Source: Epiperipatus broadwayi (Eukaryota; Onychophora; Udeonychophora; Euonychophora; Peripatidae). Taken from it: 64,000 nt of DNA. The number at the start of each line of letters is the position of its first letter. Position 1 is the stretch's first letter. Of this stretch, positions 38,313 to 50,932 are shown one piece after another. The notes under the pieces are model-generated. The model searched no databases, was not told the DNA's origin, and was given only the letters and a program-made list of their open reading frames with translations. Position numbers and translations under genes: made by a program. Location: positions 13,309,473 through 13,373,472 of the forward strand of contig JAQFVV010006215.1 in NCBI GenBank assembly GCA_028023455.1. Reading direction: 5' to 3'.

Positions 38313-38920
38313 TGTGAACTCATCTTAATTCAGCAGAAGCTTAACCTCTAATAATGAGGTTGTCCTTATTACAATATTATTAAAGATCAGATTCAAGTTA
38401 CAATAAAATTGACCAATAAAATAACAATAAGAAATAACCAATGATAAAAACATGTCAATTGATAAGCTAGATCAATGAAACTGATTGTTACCAACAAAGA
38501 TGGAGATCTTGCTATACATTAGAGTCCATTTGAAAAGAAAAAAGTCAACAACTTTCAGGTGTTCAGACTACATCAGACAACTGTGAGATCTTGAACAGCA
38601 GACGTCACTGTCTACAATATGATAAAACAAAGGACAGCTTGTGCATGAGGTAATTTGTTCATAGGCTGAAAGTGCCATAATCCTAAAGGGAAGTCATAGC
38701 ATTTCTTCCCAGAGATTAGCTGAATAATTAATGACTAGATTTGGACAGTTTGCAAAACATAATAATGTTTGTATAAACTCTGCATATAAAATACTATACA
38801 TGTATATATTGTAATACACATAATAAATATACTGTATATTTAATTCCAAAGTTATGTGTTCTTAAATGGCCAGCAATATTATTCCCAGTCATACTACAGT
38901 ATAAACCAGATCTAGACTCA
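38313..38920 (+). repeat. Gypsy-type LTR, left copy
   Basis: It starts TGTGAACTCATC and ends GACTCA, giving TG...CA ends. It aligns along its length with 42357-42989: AGAAGCTTA, TCAATTG, TTGCTATA, TCATAG and AGCATTTCTT are shared, and AATATTATTCC is near the end. A TGG directly follows the CA at 38921, the standard position of a primer-binding site. The copies are well diverged, so insertion is old. Confidence 0.65.
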
Positions 38921-39288
38921 TGGAATGTTTAGATTTTTGTCAATAATCTGAAAGAAAAATTGACAGTTAATAACATTAGTGTTAACTAGTGGAAAAAGAA
39001 AAAAAAATCATCACAATATTGAAAGTTGATTTCCTAGAAGAATTCAATCCTGGAATTTCAGAAAATTAACCAGTATATGTGGATTGGGTTCACTTCTCAT
39101 GGCAAACTAAATCAAAAGTAAGAATTAAAATTAGCAATTTTGGTAAGCATTTACAGTTATTCAATATATAAATCTTATATTCTCAGTCAGCCCCTATGTA
39201 TTCTTCTGAGTTAGGTTTTGATATAGCATTATCTCTCCTGACTAATACAACTTCAACCTCTGTGTTAGAGAAAGGAGAAAAAAGCTAG

Positions 39289-39350
39289 AGATTTTGTCAC
39301 AGAACTCAGAAAACTGGCATTGAACTGCTATTTCTTAAATGAAACTGTTT
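39289..39350 (+). pseudogene. Gypsy gag fragment
   Basis: The frame reads DFVTELRKLALNCYFLNE, the conserved block of Ty3/gypsy Gag capsid (DFVTELRKLAxxCxF). A stop follows within about 10 residues. Its position about 370 bp after the left LTR fits a gag gene behind a leader. Confidence 0.6.
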
Positions 39351-39889
39351 CATTTATAAAATGAAAAACCATAGTTTTAGGATCAAGTTGTTAATGAACT
39401 CAAATACCATTTCTGATTTAGCATTCTTCCAAGTGATTTTAGCAGAATCTATAATCAGTCAGCAACTCCATTAAAGAAAATAGATGCCAGTATTAAATTT
39501 GTCAGAAAATTGGATCAAATATCCAGCAGACCAAAAAAAAAAAAATGCTAAAAACTAGCCAAATAAATTGAAAATACAAACACTAACTTATGATATAGAT
39601 GCGATAAGCAAAATATGCATATACTAAATGGCCACATTGATATAGAGCCTGTAGATATTATAAGAGTGGTCATATAGTGTAACGCGACTGAGCAGCGCTC
39701 ATTTAAAATTGTGTTTACAATTATCAAAAAATAAAAATTTCTCATAAAACAATGTAAAGTTTAAATTTGATAATAAATAATAAAAGTATTGCAGAATAAT
39801 TTGTCTGTAAACGATTAAAAACATCTTGTTTGAAAATGAATAAATTTATACAAGTCTGAATTGCAAGTAATTAAGAATTAAAAGTATGA

Positions 39890-41345
39890 CAGTTTAAACT
39901 ATAAATCTTTTATATAAAATTAAAGGTACTCTCTTTTATTTGATTTAAAGAAAAAAAAAGTAATCTTAAAAAACTAAATGAGTTGATTTTAAACATATAC
40001 ATGTGTAAATAGTGAATGTTTGTAAAAATAAAGAAGTATAGTAAAATATGTGCATGTTGATAAAATGATAGATGAAAGTTAAAAAAAAAACAGACTCAGC
40101 AATGGCTACTAATAAAAAACTCACAAACAACAAATTAGCAATGGCTGGCAACTGAAAACAGGATTTAGACCTTATCAAAAGAATGTAATCAAAAACAGTG
40201 GACGAATTCCAACAACAGATATAGCTGGCAGATATAAAAACTAATTAACAAAGTGACAACAGGTGATCACATAAATAGTCCGATTTTTCATCGTTCAATC
40301 AATTTGAGTTCAGTCTATCAATTCTTCAACCAGTACAGTCAATCAGCAAATCAATCAGTGAATTGTTACAATCAGTCTATCATGTATCCAGAATCAGTGT
40401 TTTCTAGGACAATGAAGTGCTAACAGCCATTAGAAGCATATGGCCGTGCTCCAGCCTGAATCTGATGGAACCAGTGGCCTGCCTGATAAACGTGATGCCT
40501 GCCTAAAAACTTGAAAACCGCCATGAATATCTCTATCTTAAGGAATATTGCTACAGAATAGTAAGCAAAAAAACCTCCACAAAACCTCGAATCCAACCAG
40601 TTGGAAAGATTTTCACGTGAAGCAGCAGCCAGCAAGAAGTCAACGTCCAAATCCTATAGGTAATGAATAACTTTTCTCATTTCATTTCTGATAATAATGT
40701 AGCCAATGCTAACCTTGAAGCCTCCCAGAATAGGTTAATAAATGAATTCTATAATGGCATAAATGAACTATTAACGTGCACGTTTTGAATGCTTGAAATT
40801 ATTTTAATGCTGAATTACATTGCTAATGTATAACTTACTATAATATGTGTGTGCCCGAGGTTTTCATGAATCATTGTTATATTTAATTGAAAAAATCTAT
40901 ACGTAGTTTAAAAGTTATAATAATAAGCACTTATTTAAAAATAAATTATCTTTAAACTTAATGCTTGTCTATCAATTCTTTTACCACTAATTAAAGCAGT
41001 AATGCATTATATTCCTTTTGATTGAGATAGTTGGGATATCTTAGGCCCTCAATTAGTTTGTCAATCATTCAAAGTGTATCATTTATCATTGGGTAACTGA
41101 CTGGTGCCCAGGATTTACTTCAAAACAAAAAAGTGCTTTGAATGATAGGTGTTTGAATTATGCAGCTGAGAAGATCTGTGTCCTTCAAACATGGTCACAG
41201 TTATATATTTTTATATACAGCTCTGGCTTGGTCACAGGTTCCCTCTGGGTGTTGTTTTTCTCTGCCTAAGAGGCCATGGTGGTACAATGTTTAAATTGCC
41301 TTGGTGTAGATCAAATGTATAAGTTATAAGTGTATCATATTTTTG
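39890..41345 (+). repeat. Second copy of the 31564-33137 repeat
   Basis: It matches the nested LINE insertion in order: a TATA-like CACATAAATAG (40268-40279), GAGTTCAGT, ATGTATCCAGAA, a CTATAGGTAA donor-like site, TAGCCAATGCT, TGGTGCCC (41102-41109) in place of TGGCGCCC, AAAAAGTGCTTTGAATG and TTCTCTGCCTAAGAGGCC. The right end adds a tRNA A-box-like TGGTGGTACAATGTTTAAAT. It lies between the two gypsy LTRs, so it is nested in or part of that element. Confidence 0.7.
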
Positions 41346-42356
41346 TATAAAAGTTTTACAATATTGTTTCACAAGTTATTTTATTTAAAGAATCAAAAGT
41401 ATATAGATTTTGTTGCTTCCCACAGGTGATCTCATTAAAACACCCCACCCGGTTCAATAGAAACACATATTTCAAAAAGAAAAAGCAAATGACTCAGAAA
41501 AGAATGGAAGAATCCACTGTAAAAACTGGAAGGTCAAAATAAAATCAAATAAAATAATACCTGTAATAAATAACACGAGCGATTCTGATTCAGTAAAGTT
41601 CAAATTATAATTAATAATATGCAAATAACAATGAAACTGAATACCAGATTTGCATTGGGCCATCAACTGCAACCTAGCAGTAAAATGATTACTGATTACC
41701 ATGTAAGCAAATAACGCTCTTGGGTAAAGCAAACATTAAAAATTACTATTCCAAATAAATTATTTGTATGCTTCTTCTTAGAACAGCAATCTATTAGGCC
41801 ATGAGTGATTCCATTACTTAGGCTACACAGTGATTAAAACAAACTAGTTCACAAATATAACTAAATTAAAGAGAGACTACTCAGACATGACTACTAATAA
41901 ACTAGGTCTATACCTTAAGACAAACTAGTTCTTAGAACTAATTAGCATAATCATGATTCCTGAAATGCTAATAGGTAGTACTAAAATTCCACGCTATGCA
42001 TTCAAAAAGATCACCAAATGTGCTCCAGAAACAATCATAAATATAAAAAGCTTGCATAAAGTGATTGTCTAATTGTTGAATGGATAACACCATCACAGGT
42101 ACAAGGATCTATTAAATCCAGATTACGAATACCATACAAAAATGAAGTTTATCAGAACTGATGAAGAAATCAGGTTCAATTAAAAAATCCAGTTTAAATG
42201 AAGAAATTGCATTTTAATGATGAAACCAGATCCAAGAATAATGAAAACCAGGCCAAAAAAAAAAAAAAAAGAAGAAAGATGACAACCTAGGTATCCACAA
42301 AACTATCTTAATTATGACTTACTTCAAAGTTAACTTTTGCTAGATGAAGGGAATGT
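41346..42356. other. Decayed internal region before the right LTR
   Basis: No readable coding block. A purine-rich GATGAAGGGAAT at 42343-42354 lies just before the right LTR and could be the polypurine tract. The remainder is moderately AT-rich. Confidence 0.4.
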
Positions 42357-42989
42357 TGTGATCTCATCCTAACACACCAGAAGCTTATCATCAAATCAAA
42401 AAATTGTCCTTATTCAATATTATCTAAGATCGGATACAAGTTGGTAGACAATAAAATAATAATAAAAGAAAATATATAAAGGCATAAATAGGTCAATTGG
42501 AGAGTTACATCAGTGAATACGAATGGTGTCTTAACGTGATTTTGCTATATATTAGGATCTCATTTGAATGGTAAAACAGACAATTTTAAGATGTTCAGAC
42601 AACTGTCGAACGTTGAACGGCAATATATACATTGTCCACAATATTGTAGAATGCAGTTTGACATTCTCAAACTTGGAGCAAGAAACTTCTAGCTATAGTC
42701 ATCGGAGTACCTGCATACGAGCCAAGTCATTCATAGACTGTCGAGTGACAGGATCCTAAAAGAAGTCACAGCATTTCTTACCAAATGACCAGACTTGCAT
42801 AGTTTCCTAATGTAATTGAAGCGAACTATTGTATCTAAACGACTGTATATAATCTGTAAATTTATATATGTATTGTAAATACCCAAATATATTTTGAGAG
42901 GTGAATGGTATTCTTAAATGACGAGAAATATTATTCCTGGCTAGACTACAGCAGAAACATAACAGTAGTTTATAAATACGACTCTAACA
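42357..42989 (+). repeat. Gypsy-type LTR, right copy
   Basis: It starts TGTGATCTCATCC, ends CTCTAACA, and aligns with 38313-38920 throughout in the same orientation. Relative to the gag fragment at 39289 it is the 3' LTR. Several hexamer-scale indels separate the copies. Confidence 0.65.
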
Positions 42990-45900
42990 GATTCAACGGT
43001 TACTAATTACACATTGTACTTACATATTTTGAAAAAAACAAAAAAATTTAAAGTGAAAATCCATTTTTTTGTTTTCCTCAAATTTTTTGATGTCGGTTAT
43101 ATATTTGTTAGTAATTCGAATAGATTATTCTTTTATCTACGTGCAATTTAAAATTAATTATCAATTGCATAGATACTTCTGTTACGATAGAATTATAAAC
43201 CATCTCATCATTCTAAATTTTGATGCAATAAAGAAATTTTAACATGAAAAAAAAAATTATCATACCCTTAAAAAAGAATGAAAAACAATCTTCATACTTT
43301 AGAAATGGTGATTATGAAATGCAATCCCCTAATACAACCTTAAAACAACCGCCATCTTAATTCATTTTCTCGCGAGATTTAAAACATAGCTCGAGTCAAA
43401 AGTGTAGTGAAAAATAAATACTGTTTCGTAAATGGTCATTAATATATATATATCCAATATAGAATTCACAATTGCATACGTTTTATATAATGCCAATATA
43501 TAAATATTTACATTCTTTATTATTTGATTTTAAATAAATATTAACGTTATAATATGCATAGAATGTACAATTTAATTTGTGGGTGAAAGTTTGCTTTACC
43601 TTGTTGCCCTGTCTCTGAAAGTTTTTGGTGAGATAAAAATCGTTTTACCACTCATTTTTTTGCATTTTTGATTCCTATGAAAATCTATATTATTTAGTTT
43701 TTGTTTTTTTTTTCTAAAAATACTATTATGCTTTTATTTACAAAATAACTAGGTAATAGTTTTTATTACCAATTATTAATTGGCTAGAGGGAAAATAGCT
43801 TTTTGATGTACCGGCACTATATATACATATAAATTTATAAATGAAATATATTTTTAATAATACTGTATGTTTTGGTTTTAAAATAAATATGTCTAAAATT
43901 CAGTTTATTTTGATGTTTGTAATTTACTGCCTATTGTAAGACAAAAGTAGTATCATTTGTAAATCAATTAAATTTTGTCAAAATTAATAAATAGTGCAAC
44001 AAAATGTTTGTAAGAAATTAAATAAATGGTATTTGGATATTTGTGATATAATTTCAGTATAGACATCTCTAAAGTACTTTTTAAAAAACAATTCATTGTG
44101 TGCAGATGCCAAAAATGTACAACTAATTAGATAGTGGTACCTTTGAGTAAGCATGAGTTAAATAACCCAATTACTTGCAGCAAACCTTTTATTAATAGGA
44201 TGATTTTTAGTCCTATAACTAATGTATATGCAATTCTCCACTTTTGTGTTGTCTGATATAAAATCCTAAAATTTATAAAATGCCTTTGAAGTTATATAGC
44301 ATTGAAAAGTGGTAAAATATATTTTGATATGTGTATAAAGTTAATATCACTGAAATGAAAGTTCAAGGAGATATTTCATTCTCTCTATATTTAAATACAA
44401 ACTTTTAAATTATTTATACTTACATATGTAATTTCCTAATCTGCTTTTCAATTAATTTTATTAATATGTAGAAATGAAATGGAGCTGGCTTTGTCTATAA
44501 TTTATTTAATGCAAAGCTAAATAATCTATTAATAATAATAATCCTTTTCCCACTTACCCTTTTTTTTCAATAATATTCTTTAAGTATATTGAAGCATATT
44601 ATACTTAAAATTTAAGCTGAAAAGTTTATTAATAAAATTTATTCTTCTTATTGCATACTTGCTTGTTATTAATAACAAATACTGTATACATTTAATATAT
44701 ATATAGCTAAATGAAATAATTCTATGAAATTATTGGTCTGAAAAATTGTCACTAATAATTGTAAAATTAATTTTTTTTTTAATAACATTTGTATCTCCTT
44801 ATAAATTAATTTCAAAAGTATATACATAGAACAGTGAAGTACTTTTTTGTTGCTTTATTAAATCTTAAAAAAATTACTAACTTTGAAAATATAAATAATT
44901 GTCTATGATCAAGTCAAGCCATTGTTATGTATTGAAACTAAAAAGATTATGACTTCCTTGTGTTATTACTAACAATCCTAAAGTCTTAATAAAAGGAATA
45001 ATGGATTGGTTTTAAAATGTATCAAGAATATGGGACTCAGGGGAAATAAGTATATATTTTTTTCTGACTCTTGTCTTTTAACTTGATTTCTATAGAGCTC
45101 CTACATCCCTGTCAAAAGCCTTAAGGATAATGCTCTTATCAAAATTAGTTTTTAATGTATAATTGTCTCTGGGGGCATAATCGTTGTTGGGTTAATTTAC
45201 CATTATCACTAGTGATTGATCTATGGAACAATTTTAGATCCAGTAACTGATAAGATGCTATTTAAAAAATATTCCAACTGCTTATTGATTTTAAAAATAC
45301 TATTGCTTAGATTGAGCACATAGTTACTGGTACGATAAATATATTTTTATCACAAAATACTAAATAAACAAAGTTTTGTTACATTATTCTCTTCCAATAT
45401 TTAGTTTATATAAAACCTTGCTTATTTGGTGGCCAGTAATATATACATATATATGATTAGATATTATAAACATAGCATCATGAAAGAAAGTTTGTTGAAA
45501 TCTGTAATTCTGCTATTGTTCAACATCCTGATATAGTGAGACTGGATCTAAAGATTTGTGGTCGAAATGCAATTATCATTTACATTCGTTGAATGTTACA
45601 TGATTTCATGAATGTTTTAACTATTTGATTATTTATTTAATACTATAACAAAATTTGTTTCAAAGAATAAGAAATTTAGTAACATTGATTTTATTGGATT
45701 TTTTTTAAACTCTGGTATTTGCCACAAAAAAAAAGTTGCTTGGCAAATTTTAAGTGGTAATTTTAAGATTATAACAGAAAATGAATGAAATATCTATTCT
45801 AAATGCTCAACACTGCCATTAATTTCTATAGGACAAAATATTCTTGTAACAGCTGTCTTGTAATAATCTCTGGAATAAACAATAGAATGAAAAGATGGAA

Positions 45901-46744
45901 TATTTAGAATAATGACAATATTTTACAATTAATGAGCTTTATTTAGTCAATTTATGAAAGTACAGTTGTAAGTTAATATTGTCAATAGTAATTAATATAA
46001 CTTACAGTAACAATATATTATTACCAGTATTAAAAAAGTTTTCAAAGCATAATGATAATTATATAACCAAAATTAATGTTGTTAACATATATCAGTATTT
46101 TAGTTTCTAAGTCATGTCATTGACACTGAAATCTGTAGATAATAGTTAACTATATTGTAAATGTTTTCTAACATAAACACACAGGTATATGTTGTGTGTA
46201 CATATTGTATTATACCATGTGAACAAAAAATTAAAACAAAATTACAATTTCGTTTTTATTAGTGTCAGTTTTTTTTTTACTTTTTTGTCTGTTTTTAAAA
46301 GAATTGGAGTCGAGATACTGTAAAAAGATTAGTATTGGGATGGGGGGGGGTTCCAATAATTGGGACACAAAGAATGCATAAGGTGGCATTGAAACAGTGT
46401 AAAATATATGACAATTGACATGGAAAAAGAAGAATGAAAAATTCAATGAAGAAAAATCTAACATTCTTGTATTTATGGGAAGGACAAAATGGAAAAGGAA
46501 TTATACAGATATGGAAAGTAGAGTTGAAAAAAAAGACAAATAATAAAAGGTTGTAAAATATGTATTTAAAATTAAATGCATATACGAAAATGATTTGTCA
46601 TAAAATATTTCTTTTAAAAGACATTTTAAATTTCTGATATTTTAATTATAGACGACTTAATTAGTTGCTGTCCAATTGCAATTAATTGAACCAAACTAAT
46701 TAAGCAGATAACGAAAGGAATTTAATTAGCAAAATACCAATTTA
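42990..46744. other. AT-rich non-coding DNA
   Basis: No gene seen in nearly 4 kb. A 9-nt G run is at 46342-46350. Minus-strand frames near it are low-complexity. Confidence 0.55.
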
Positions 46745-47240
46745 ATTAAATTCCACCTTAAGTTATAAACTAGTATACTCCAGAAAACAAAAGAAACTAA
46801 ACAGGTGGGGGTGGAAAAGGACACCAGAGAGAGTACAGAGCGTATTCAGTGAATTCTAGCAGAGCTTCCATTGCAGGGGAACAGCATGGGAATTGAGAAT
46901 TACCCTACGTTGAGAAAAGAGAGAATTAAGACATAAAAACTTTACGTTCAGGATTATAGTTTGAGTATTAATTATTGTATATACATAGTGTGCTTTTCTA
47001 ATACAGCTCAGCGGGGACCAGATCTGTGTTAATTTGTATACGCCAATCTCGTGTCACGCGCTTAACTTGGGACAGTTGAGAACTTTGTATGAACAGGTCG
47101 AATAAATTATTTTGAATTTTAATTCGATCTCAATTTTAGAATTGAACACTATAGATTATGACTTAAGCTATCTTCCTGCACAAAAATCAAGTTTCACCAA
47201 TGATCACAACAAAAGTTATTAGCCCATTTCCGGTGTGATT
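46745..47240 (+). repeat. LTR- or leader-like segment
   Basis: A TATA-like GTTATAAACTAG (46762-46773) is followed by a GC-richer stretch, a GAATAAA (47099-47105) poly(A)-signal-like motif, and an open, protein-like stretch after about 47260 (for example DSSSFSYFKLSDYTTESLIP, in-frame stops elsewhere). The arrangement resembles an LTR followed by the start of a gag-like region. No second copy is in the window, so the termini cannot be fixed. Confidence 0.3.
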
Positions 47241-47629
47241 GAGGCATCACAAAAAATAAAAATTTTCAAATCAACACTGAATTACAACGAAATGATTCCT
47301 CAGCAAAAAACAAACAAACAATGATTTAAAGGCAAAATTAGTACAAATGATGTTTTAGACATAAGCAGAGACATTGAAGCTACAAATGATTCATCCTCTT
47401 TTAGTTATTTCAAACTCTCGGATTATACAACCGAATCCTTGATTCCTAATCAAGACCTAGAATTTAATCCAAAGAAGCAGAATCCAATTAGTATCAACAA
47501 ATAATAACCATAGTGAACCCTGAGGGACTTTATAGTTGGGTAAATTGAACAGGTATTGTGAACATTTGCAGACACAGAAGGTTGATAATGATTACAAACA
47601 GACTTTCAGCTCCATTGACCTCAGTGTGC

Positions 47630-48100
47630 TAGGTGATATGGACAAATGGTGTGTATTCATGGTGTGCAAGTAAATCTGGCTTGATTCCAGACTACATTAA
47701 ATCCAACTGTTGCATTGGTGGGCACAGGTCTGCACTCCTCATTTTTTTCGCAGGGGTTGATGATGGCGGTCATTGGGGGTCTGGTTTGTGGGTGCGGGCT
47801 GTTGACAATTATTGCCGCTTCCGGAAAACCTGCCAGGAGGGTACAGGGTCAAAGTTTTCAGCGCCTTTACTGCTCTGATGGGCTGCTGCGCTCCCTTAAT
47901 GGATTGTTTTTGTGCAGTGCAGATCTGTGCTCGTCCATATATAGATACATATTGAGTAAGGTTATACAACCCTTTTGTGGATATGTTTTTTTATCGAGCG
48001 TATGTACTTTGTTTTTACCTTGTAACATTGAACACTGTAATATCATGTAGCTGGTGATCAGTCACCTGTGTTTTTTTTACCTTAATAAAAACAAAAAAAA
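47630..48100 (+). pseudogene. Candidate retrocopy ending in poly(A) signal and A-tract
   Basis: The GC-richest stretch of the window outside the gypsy and TIR elements. It ends with CCTTAATAAAAAC followed by a run of As (48081-48100), the structure left by reverse transcription of a polyadenylated RNA. Open frames at 47633-47878 and 47715-48050 cover it in two frames, neither like a family I know; the second has a hydrophobic stretch (MMAVIGGLVCGCGLLTIIAA). The source may be a host mRNA or a retroelement 3' end. Target duplications were not identified. Confidence 0.35.
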
Positions 48101-48789
48101 ACTATAAACTAGTTAGTGAATCAAATTATTTTGCGAATCAAACTCTAAACTAGTTCGGGAACTAATATTCATGCACTGTAATTGAAGAGTCAGTACACAG
48201 CAAAGGGGTTGATTAAAAATCTGGAATATTTCTCTTGTAATAATGAGATATGTAGAATTATTTGAAAATGGATGATGGTGTCTATTTAACATTTGGAAAT
48301 GGTGCATTTGTAAAACTTAAATTTTTTTTAATATAATACAAAAAGAAGTAAATAGATAGTCATTGGATAATGAATTCTGGGCAGTAAATGACCTATTCAG
48401 AGTAATTTTAGATGAGTTTTTTTTTTTTTATGAGGGAAATTAAAGTTAATTTAATATTTTTAATATATGCATGAAAATGGATTAATAAAAAGTTTAATTG
48501 GATTGTATGGAAGGGCTATGTTAAGATTTTGAAATATGTAAAGTTAATAGATCTACAATTTATTTCCATGTATTAATATTAGAAATAGTATAAATGTATA
48601 GGCAATGTATTTCAAGTACATAATTGATGAACAAAAAAAAATAGATAAATTTGTTCGAGAAAATAAGAGTTATGAAAAACACATATGAGTAAAAAGTAGT
48701 TTGGTCTTTTATAAGAATAAAAAGCGTTATAAGCGCATAATTATTCGATATTATAAGTATAAAGTATGAAAAAATATATAACTCTAAAG
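48101..48789. other. AT-rich non-coding DNA
   Basis: Nothing beyond a repeated CTAAACTAGTT-like string just after the A-tract. Confidence 0.5.
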
Positions 48790-48978
48790 GAAGCTTATTG
48801 TTGTTAAAATAGGCAAAACTCTCTTCATACAGTAGTGCAACTCAAAACAAGACAGAGTAATCAATGGATGCCAGAAGGCTGTCTTGCTGTATGAAGAGAG
48901 TTTTTGCTTATTTTAACAACAGTTATGAGCAAGCATGGGAGATGGTGATCATGTGATGTTTAGAAGCTTATTGTTGTT
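48790..48978. mobile_element. R450-derived hairpin insertion with 16-bp target duplication
   Basis: A 157-bp insert (48806-48962) lies between perfect copies of GAAGCTTATTGTTGTT (48790-48805 and 48963-48978). Its ends form a hairpin: TAGGCAAAACTCTCTTCATA pairs with TATGAAGAGAGTTTTTGCTT (arms 48800-48832 and 48887-48920). Its 3' part is the R450 terminus (GAGCAAGCATGGGAG to CATGTGATGTTTA). It has the same architecture and end point as the insertion at 29621-29743. Confidence 0.92.
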
Positions 48979-50614
48979 TGATGCAAAAATGAGAAATTCT
49001 AAACATCGAGGAAAGAAAACAAAAATGCAGCAAGAAATTGAATTAAACATGTAGTTTATATGAGAAAGGTAGAGAAAGTGTTGAACTTTTTTAGAGTATA
49101 GGATTTGAATGAAGATTATTATAAATTTTATGAAGAATGGGAGAAATTTAAAGATAAAAATAGAGTGATATAGATTCTATGATTTTTTTGTTTAGATCTT
49201 TATAATAAAATTAAAGCATATAAGGGCAGGATAGTGGAACTATCAAACAGCCTTTATTAAAATGAATTAGGAAGAAAACAAATGAAACAGGGCTAGAAAA
49301 ATACTTGGGTAATAAGAACTAAAAAATATGTGAATCAATTGTGATATGTAAGGATTTTGGAGGCCTGGGCTTATTGTCTCCATTTAAAGAAAACTATATC
49401 ATATACAAGTGTAAATTGAGCTAATTTTGGTTTTTAAAATGTTGAAAATTCTAACAGTAATATATAACATACATTATTAAGCAAAGTAATTTTTAGTGTG
49501 CACCGTATAAGATTTTTTTTAATGATATCAGAATTTCTTTAAACCTGGTGCATGTTTACATAACTTCTACTCTTATTAATTAATAGTAAGCAACTCTTTT
49601 GAATAGAATATAGAGTTTTTTTGTACAATATGTATTGAAACAGGTCTAAAAAACATATTGGAAGAGTATGTGAATGGAAATTAATATTTCTTAAAATTGC
49701 ATCATGTTGGTTACCACATGAAATGGGTACACAGTTTTCCTCTCCCCCTCCCCCCCCTTTTTAAAATATATACAATTCTTTATAAGATCGTGTGAGAGTT
49801 TAAACCCTGAGATTAGTGGATGTTAGGAATAACAGATTATCTTTAAATTTAATATCCTAACTAATGATTGTCAGATTGAGTATCCAGCTATATTTCCTGA
49901 CCATTCCCATCAAACATGTCTTAAGTGCAGAGACAGTCTAGTCCTTGCCCCTATAGATGTTATTTATTTAAAACATATGTTATACTGCAGATTAGGGCAC
50001 TGTCTCTAAAACGAGAAATATTTATAGATCAGGTTTAAATTTCTTCATAGCTTTTTAAATCTTAGCCTCTTTGTTTACCTACTACTAACTCAAAAGAAAA
50101 ACATGTCAATGTGTTACAGATTGTGTATGTATAGCTATATTTAAGTTTGGAGTGAGAGAGAGGTATGTATAACTAGATTTAAAATAATATAAATATATTA
50201 AAAATTTATTTACAACATTTATTCATCTTATATGATACTTAGGGATGAATCCAATGCATAAAAAATATATTTTAGGCAAGTATATATTTATATTGGAGAA
50301 AATTCATTTAATTAGATTGAATTTAACTTTTGAGCTCTGATATGCTTATATTAATATAAAACAATCATATAATTATTATTATTTAACTACAATAATATAA
50401 AGATAGGCAAAATGTAAATCAATCGATAACAGATATATACACAAGTTATAATAAATATTACAATTAATAAATAAATGAGAAATTAATTCTAAATTATATT
50501 TGCTTTAGCATTCGTAAAAAAGAATTACATTAAGAAAAAATAAATAAATATATATCTAAAGGGAAAACAATGTTAAAATTATTTAGAGATTATTAATAGT
50601 AATATTTACTATCA
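48979..50614. other. AT-rich non-coding DNA with one SINE-like unit
   Basis: No gene. A C-rich tract is at about 49743-49757, and a SINE-like unit is listed at 49984. Confidence 0.5.
49984..50045 (+). repeat. tRNA-derived SINE-like unit
   Basis: ATTAGGGCACTGTCTCTAAA occupies A-box and anticodon-arm position, and AGATCAGGTTTAAATT follows at B-box distance. The A-box side is close to tRNA consensus, while the B-box has lost its central CG. Confidence 0.5.
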
Positions 50615-50932
50615 TGTATTGAACAGACATTCACTCCATTTATTTTTCACAATATTATATGTGTTTATTCCAATAAGAAAATATTCTGAGTACAAATTAC
50701 TTCACGGATTATACTATACTACTTAACATGCAAAAACAGAAGACTTTTTATGTGCTGTGTGCCATATCTTCACACCTTGCCGGATTTATCTGTTCATTGG
50801 CTCACTTCTCTTGTTTACTCCTATGGTTCATTCTTCTGTTATGGTCCGGCTTGTTATCAATTTCTCCATCCATAATTTTTGTTTTCCATAATCCGTTTTA
50901 TATATTTTCAATCCGCCTTTGTATAAATCACA
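50615..50932 (-). repeat. Partial LTR of the 56937-61360 gypsy family
   Basis: From TGTATTGAACAG (50615) to about TATAAATCA (50932) it aligns with 60959-61290, including TTACTTCAYGGATTA, TTTTTATGTGCTGTGTG and ATCAATTTCTCCATCC. The last 70 bp of the LTR (U3 start in element orientation) is missing. No internal element sequence is adjacent, so it is a truncated solo LTR. Confidence 0.85.
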
